From NCBI GenBank assembly GCA_003514205.1, contig DORQ01000177.1:1-7866 (forward strand): a stretch of 7,866 nt of DNA, given 5' to 3'. Made by a program: the position numbers and the translations under genes. The stretch's first letter is position 1. Every line of letters begins with the position of its first letter. The notes under the pieces were generated by a model. The model was not told the DNA's origin. It saw only the letters and a program-made list of their open reading frames with translations, and made no database searches. Shown piece after piece: positions 5,618-7,866 of this stretch. The DNA comes from Acidimicrobiaceae bacterium (lineage in GTDB: Bacteria > Actinomycetota > Acidimicrobiia > Acidimicrobiales > Microtrichaceae).

Positions 5618-5952
5618 CGGTGGTTCTCCTTCTTACTCGATCGCTTCTGGCCAAACGCAAGGGCGAGGCCAATCAATATGAGTGCGAAAACTAGCGTGGA
5701 CACGTAGGGAATCAGGCTCAGTGCGCCACGATCACCTTCGAACCAGGACAGGCTCTGCAGCATTCGAAGGAATCCGAGCGAAAGAAAGATGCCGCCGAGG
5801 CCAAGAAGCAGTGCGCCCATGGTGCCATAGAGCAGGTAGTTCTTGAGCGAGGTCAGCGGATCGACGGTTTCCTGCTTGGCGTAATCCACCACCAAACTGC
5901 GCAGCTCAACTAGGTGCTCTGCTGGCTTCTTGCGTTCTATCGGCTGCGCCAT
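5614..5952 (-). CDS. Actinobacteriota holin-X-like (phage holin family) small membrane protein
   Basis: A 112-residue protein with a polar N-terminal part containing 'VVDYAKQETVDPL' (21-33), then two hydrophobic helices (about 41-65 and 79-100) and a basic C-terminal tail. This pattern, including the 'YAKQETVDPL' motif before the first helix, resembles the chromosomal actinobacterial 'phage holin family / holin-X' proteins. These are named for predicted topology and have no proven lytic role. No endolysin or other phage gene is nearby, so it is unlikely to be a true prophage holin. The ATG at 5952 has GAGGAG about 6 nt upstream. It heads a three-gene set of small proteins joined by a 4-nt overlap and a 3-nt gap. 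Confidence 0.75.
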   Translation of the reverse strand: MAQPIERKKPAEHLVELRSLVVDYAKQETVDPLTSLKNYLLYGTMGALLLGLGGIFLSLGFLRMLQSLSWFEGDRGALSLIPYVSTLVFALILIGLALAFGQKRSSKKENHR

Positions 5953-6047
5953 GTTTCTCTCCTCGCCACGACCGACGCCGGAATGCCCGAACGCGTCAGC
6001 CTCCGAACCTTAGCCGCTGAGGTCTTGATGGAAATACTCAACTGAAC
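5953..6047 (-). other. 95-nt gap between the LON-domain gene and the holin-like gene
   Basis: A likely place for a promoter of the small-membrane-protein set, because it is one of the longer gaps on this strand. It contains a short palindrome, CTTAGCCGCTGAG (imperfect, 6009-6021), and the ribosome site GAGGAG for the gene at 5952. The best -35/-10 candidates (6029-6034 and 6007-6012 read on the minus strand) match the consensus poorly, so I do not call a promoter. Confidence 0.3.
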
Positions 6048-6551
6048 TCAGCCCCACTGGCGCTGCGCCTGACGCAGCTCCTCGACATGGGCCAGGGCGG
6101 AATGGAGAAGCTTCCGGCGAAGTTGGGAGTTCTCCGCAGCAAGAATGGAGTACGCGTCGAGTGTCGAAATTGGCGATGTCCTTGCTACCTCGAACAGCTC
6201 GGCATCCTCAGCGCTGGTCGGGCCAAAACGGCAAACTGTTGCCACTGGATAGGGGTCCTCAGGAAGCCACTCGTCGACGGAGAATCGGTCGGTGCCGATC
6301 GCCTGGAGGATCCACCGGCCCTCTCCCAAAGGTTGAGCCAAAAGCACCTTCGCCACGCACCCGACTGGTAGTCGCTGGTCGCCCCCGCCAACCTCGGCAC
6401 CCCGTTCGATCAGGGTCACCCCAAATTCCTGAGTGGTAGCCATCACGGTGTTCATCAGTGCCGAATAGCGTGGTTCGAAGACCTGCAGCTGAAGCACTGC
6501 GCCTGGGAGCAGCACACTTCCGAGGGGGAACATGGGGAGCACCTCGTTCAC
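6048..6551 (-). CDS. Stand-alone LON substrate-binding domain protein
   Basis: A 167-residue protein that starts with the LON N-terminal domain signature: 'LPMFPLGSVLLPGAVLQL' at 5-22 followed by 'VFEPRY' at 24-29. The rest fits the beta-rich half ('LPVGCVAKVLLAQPLGEGR') and a helical end. It has no AAA+ ATPase and no Ser-Lys protease part, so it is not Lon itself but one of the separate LON-domain proteins whose role is poorly known; a peptide or substrate-binding adaptor function is the usual guess. The GTG at 6551 is 11 nt after the dacB stop, with a GAGG about 14 nt upstream. An ATG at 6533 is closer to a GAGGTG site but would cut into the conserved 'LPMFPL' start. Likely co-transcribed with dacB. 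Confidence 0.85.
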   Translation of the reverse strand: MNEVLPMFPLGSVLLPGAVLQLQVFEPRYSALMNTVMATTQEFGVTLIERGAEVGGGDQRLPVGCVAKVLLAQPLGEGRWILQAIGTDRFSVDEWLPEDPYPVATVCRFGPTSAEDAELFEVARTSPISTLDAYSILAAENSQLRRKLLHSALAHVEELRQAQRQWG

Positions 6552-6562
6552 AGCGGTTTCCG

Positions 6563-7866
6563 TTACCTCGTTGCTGGCTTGGGCGCCAGCAACTCTGGGT
6601 CCACCGAGTCTGGGTAGGCCAGGAGTGCCTCGGTGATTCGCTGCTGGGCCATGAGGTCGCTGCCGGTCACATCTCGACTGCCAAGGTTCATGATGATGCT
6701 GAAGCTCAGGTCGGTGCCCTTGGTTGTTTCAACCCATCCTGACAGGGCCGTCACTCCGTTGAGGGTGCCGGTTTTCGCTCTTACTCGTCCCGCGGCTGGG
6801 CTGGAGGTGTAGCGGTCTTCCAAGGTGCCGACCTCCCCGTCGGCAATGGCTAGGCCTTGCGCGAGTGGCCCGTCAGGACCATCGCGTCGGAGGACCTCTT
6901 CGAGGAGAGAGCAGGTCGCCCTATTGGAGATATCGAGGCCTGAACCGTCGATCAAGGTTGGGGCGAGTTCATCTGGAGCAGCTTCGGCGATTGTCTCACT
7001 GACGTGTGTCAGGCCTGCAGCAGTGGTGCCGGGCTGGTCGTCGGATCTGCCGAGTTCCTTGAGGAGCAACTCCGCGGTGTTGTTGTCGGAGAATGTGAGC
7101 ATTTCTTGGACGAGACCTGAGACTGGCAGTGAGGGAGCCTCCAAAATCTCCTGAAGACCCGCTGGCGCAGATGCGCTGGAAGCCTCGCCTCCAATGGTGA
7201 CGCCTCGCTCGCGAAGCAGTTGGGTGAGGGCCTGTGCTGCATACGTTGCTGGTTCACTTGCAGGGCGGATAACTCCCGAGATTGCGCCGCTTGGTGGGTA
7301 GGAGCGGGAGTCATTCACCGACAGCGCCGATAGCGGACCAACCTGATTCTGGCTCACGTAGCGACTCGGCCAGGTCGGAATCGCGCGCTCGGTGTCGTAG
7401 CGGGTCTCGTCGCCGATGATGCTGCCGGTGATGCTGGTGAGGCCTAGGTCGACCAAGGAATCAGCTATTGATTCCAGCGAGGTGTGGGCGCTGACTCCGT
7501 GCTTTTGGGTTCGCTGATAGTTCTCGGTGTCGATGATGGGGTCTCCCCCACCAACCATGTAGAGGTTTCCGGTGATCACGCCGCCGCTGAGCTCGGAGTC
7601 GCCAAGGAATTTCGTGGCGAAGGTAGCGTCGGGGCCGAAGGTCTTTAGCGCGGTGAATGCAGTCAGGATCTTGAGGTTCGAGGCGGGAGTCAGCGGCACC
7701 TCAGGTCGCGTTCCAACGATGCGTGTGGCGCCGTCGTTGACCACCACACAGGAGGTCTCGGAGAGCTTCTCAAGTTCGGGTGCCACAGCAGAGTTCACGC
7801 GCCGAGTTGCCACGGGTTGGGTGAGCAGCGTGGGAACTCGACGCGCTGAGAGCACCGCCGTGGGGA
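6563..7866 (-). CDS. dacB: D-alanyl-D-alanine carboxypeptidase/endopeptidase, DacB/PBP4 family (5' end cut by the window)
   Basis: A serine penicillin-binding protein that removes the terminal D-Ala from peptidoglycan stem peptides or cuts cross-links, outside the cytoplasmic membrane. All three active-site motifs are visible. Numbering from the GTG at 7855: S59-x-x-K62 in 'PASNLK', S256-D257-N258 in 'TFSDNN', and K361-T362-G363 in 'RAKTGTLNG'. 'VGGGDP' before the large inserted region and 'DGSGLD' late in the protein are typical of the S13/PBP4 family. The open frame runs through the window edge (Pro-Thr-Ala before Val), and the part here lacks a signal peptide. The true start, with its signal or anchor, is therefore beyond 7866, and the GTG at 7855 is probably internal. 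The LON-domain gene follows 11 nt after the stop. Confidence 0.92.
   Translation of the reverse strand, partial: PTAVLSARRVPTLLTQPVATRRVNSAVAPELEKLSETSCVVVNDGATRIVGTRPEVPLTPASNLKILTAFTALKTFGPDATFATKFLGDSELSGGVITGNLYMVGGGDPIIDTENYQRTQKHGVSAHTSLESIADSLVDLGLTSITGSIIGDETRYDTERAIPTWPSRYVSQNQVGPLSALSVNDSRSYPPSGAISGVIRPASEPATYAAQALTQLLRERGVTIGGEASSASAPAGLQEILEAPSLPVSGLVQEMLTFSDNNTAELLLKELGRSDDQPGTTAAGLTHVSETIAEAAPDELAPTLIDGSGLDISNRATCSLLEEVLRRDGPDGPLAQGLAIADGEVGTLEDRYTSSPAAGRVRAKTGTLNGVTALSGWVETTKGTDLSFSIIMNLGSRDVTGSDLMAQQRITEALLAYPDSVDPELLAPKPATR

Noticed and set aside
5614..5952. Prophage lysis gene (true holin)
   Set aside because: There is no endolysin, phage structural gene, integrase or attachment site nearby; the family is common on actinobacterial chromosomes.
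6007..6034. Possible sigma-70-like promoter on the minus strand before the holin-like gene
   Set aside because: The hexamers TTTCCA and TAAGGT with a 16-nt spacer match the consensus too poorly to call.
1..7866. CRISPR arrays, tRNA/rRNA genes, insertion sequences, proteasome genes
   Set aside because: I looked for spaced repeats, tRNA-like cloverleafs, transposase motifs, and Pup/proteasome subunits (TrmI lies near the proteasome genes in mycobacteria) and saw none in the window.

Overview
The window is moderately GC-rich bacterial DNA, by eye somewhat above 55% G+C, and almost wholly coding. The gene content points to an actinobacterium. It holds a MarP-type periplasmic protease (four-helix membrane part plus trypsin-like domain), an actinobacterial-type TrmI, a small Actinobacteriota holin-X-like membrane protein and a DacB/PBP4-type carboxypeptidase. 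GTG starts are frequent. The holin-like protein and its small neighbours suggest class Acidimicrobiia to me, but that placement is an impression, not a computed result.

Layout. At the left end a short ferredoxin gene lies on the + strand (116-358). It faces a long run of nine minus-strand genes across a convergent gap holding a perfect 11-bp inverted repeat (383-423). Read in their own direction, from right to left, the minus-strand genes are: a DacB-type D-Ala-D-Ala carboxypeptidase cut by the window edge; a stand-alone LON substrate-binding domain protein; a three-gene set of small membrane or basic proteins (holin-X-like, single-TM, basic coiled-coil-like); a ThiS/MoaD/TtuB-like sulfur carrier; a TtuA-type tRNA 2-thiolation enzyme; TrmI, the tRNA m1A58 methyltransferase; MarP; and a second, lipoprotein-type serine protease that looks like a paralogue of the MarP catalytic domain. 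Many junctions are very tight: 4-nt overlaps at 5614-5617, 4602-4605 and 3664-3667, and gaps of 3, 11 and 21 nt. Much of the strand is therefore probably co-transcribed and translationally coupled.

How the genes work together. The most coherent unit is sulfur carrier - TtuA - TrmI. In Thermus thermophilus, TtuB and TtuA make 2-thiouridine at T54 of the tRNA T-loop, and TrmI's m1A58 promotes that thiolation. Finding all three overlapped in one actinobacterial operon suggests a complete T-loop thiolation module (inference). The carrier does not end in the expected Gly-Gly: Phe-Gly-Ser follows it, so a processing step would be needed. The flanking genes (DacB, MarP, lipoprotein protease, small membrane proteins) are envelope functions. 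I see no tRNA, rRNA, CRISPR array, insertion sequence or phage structural gene.
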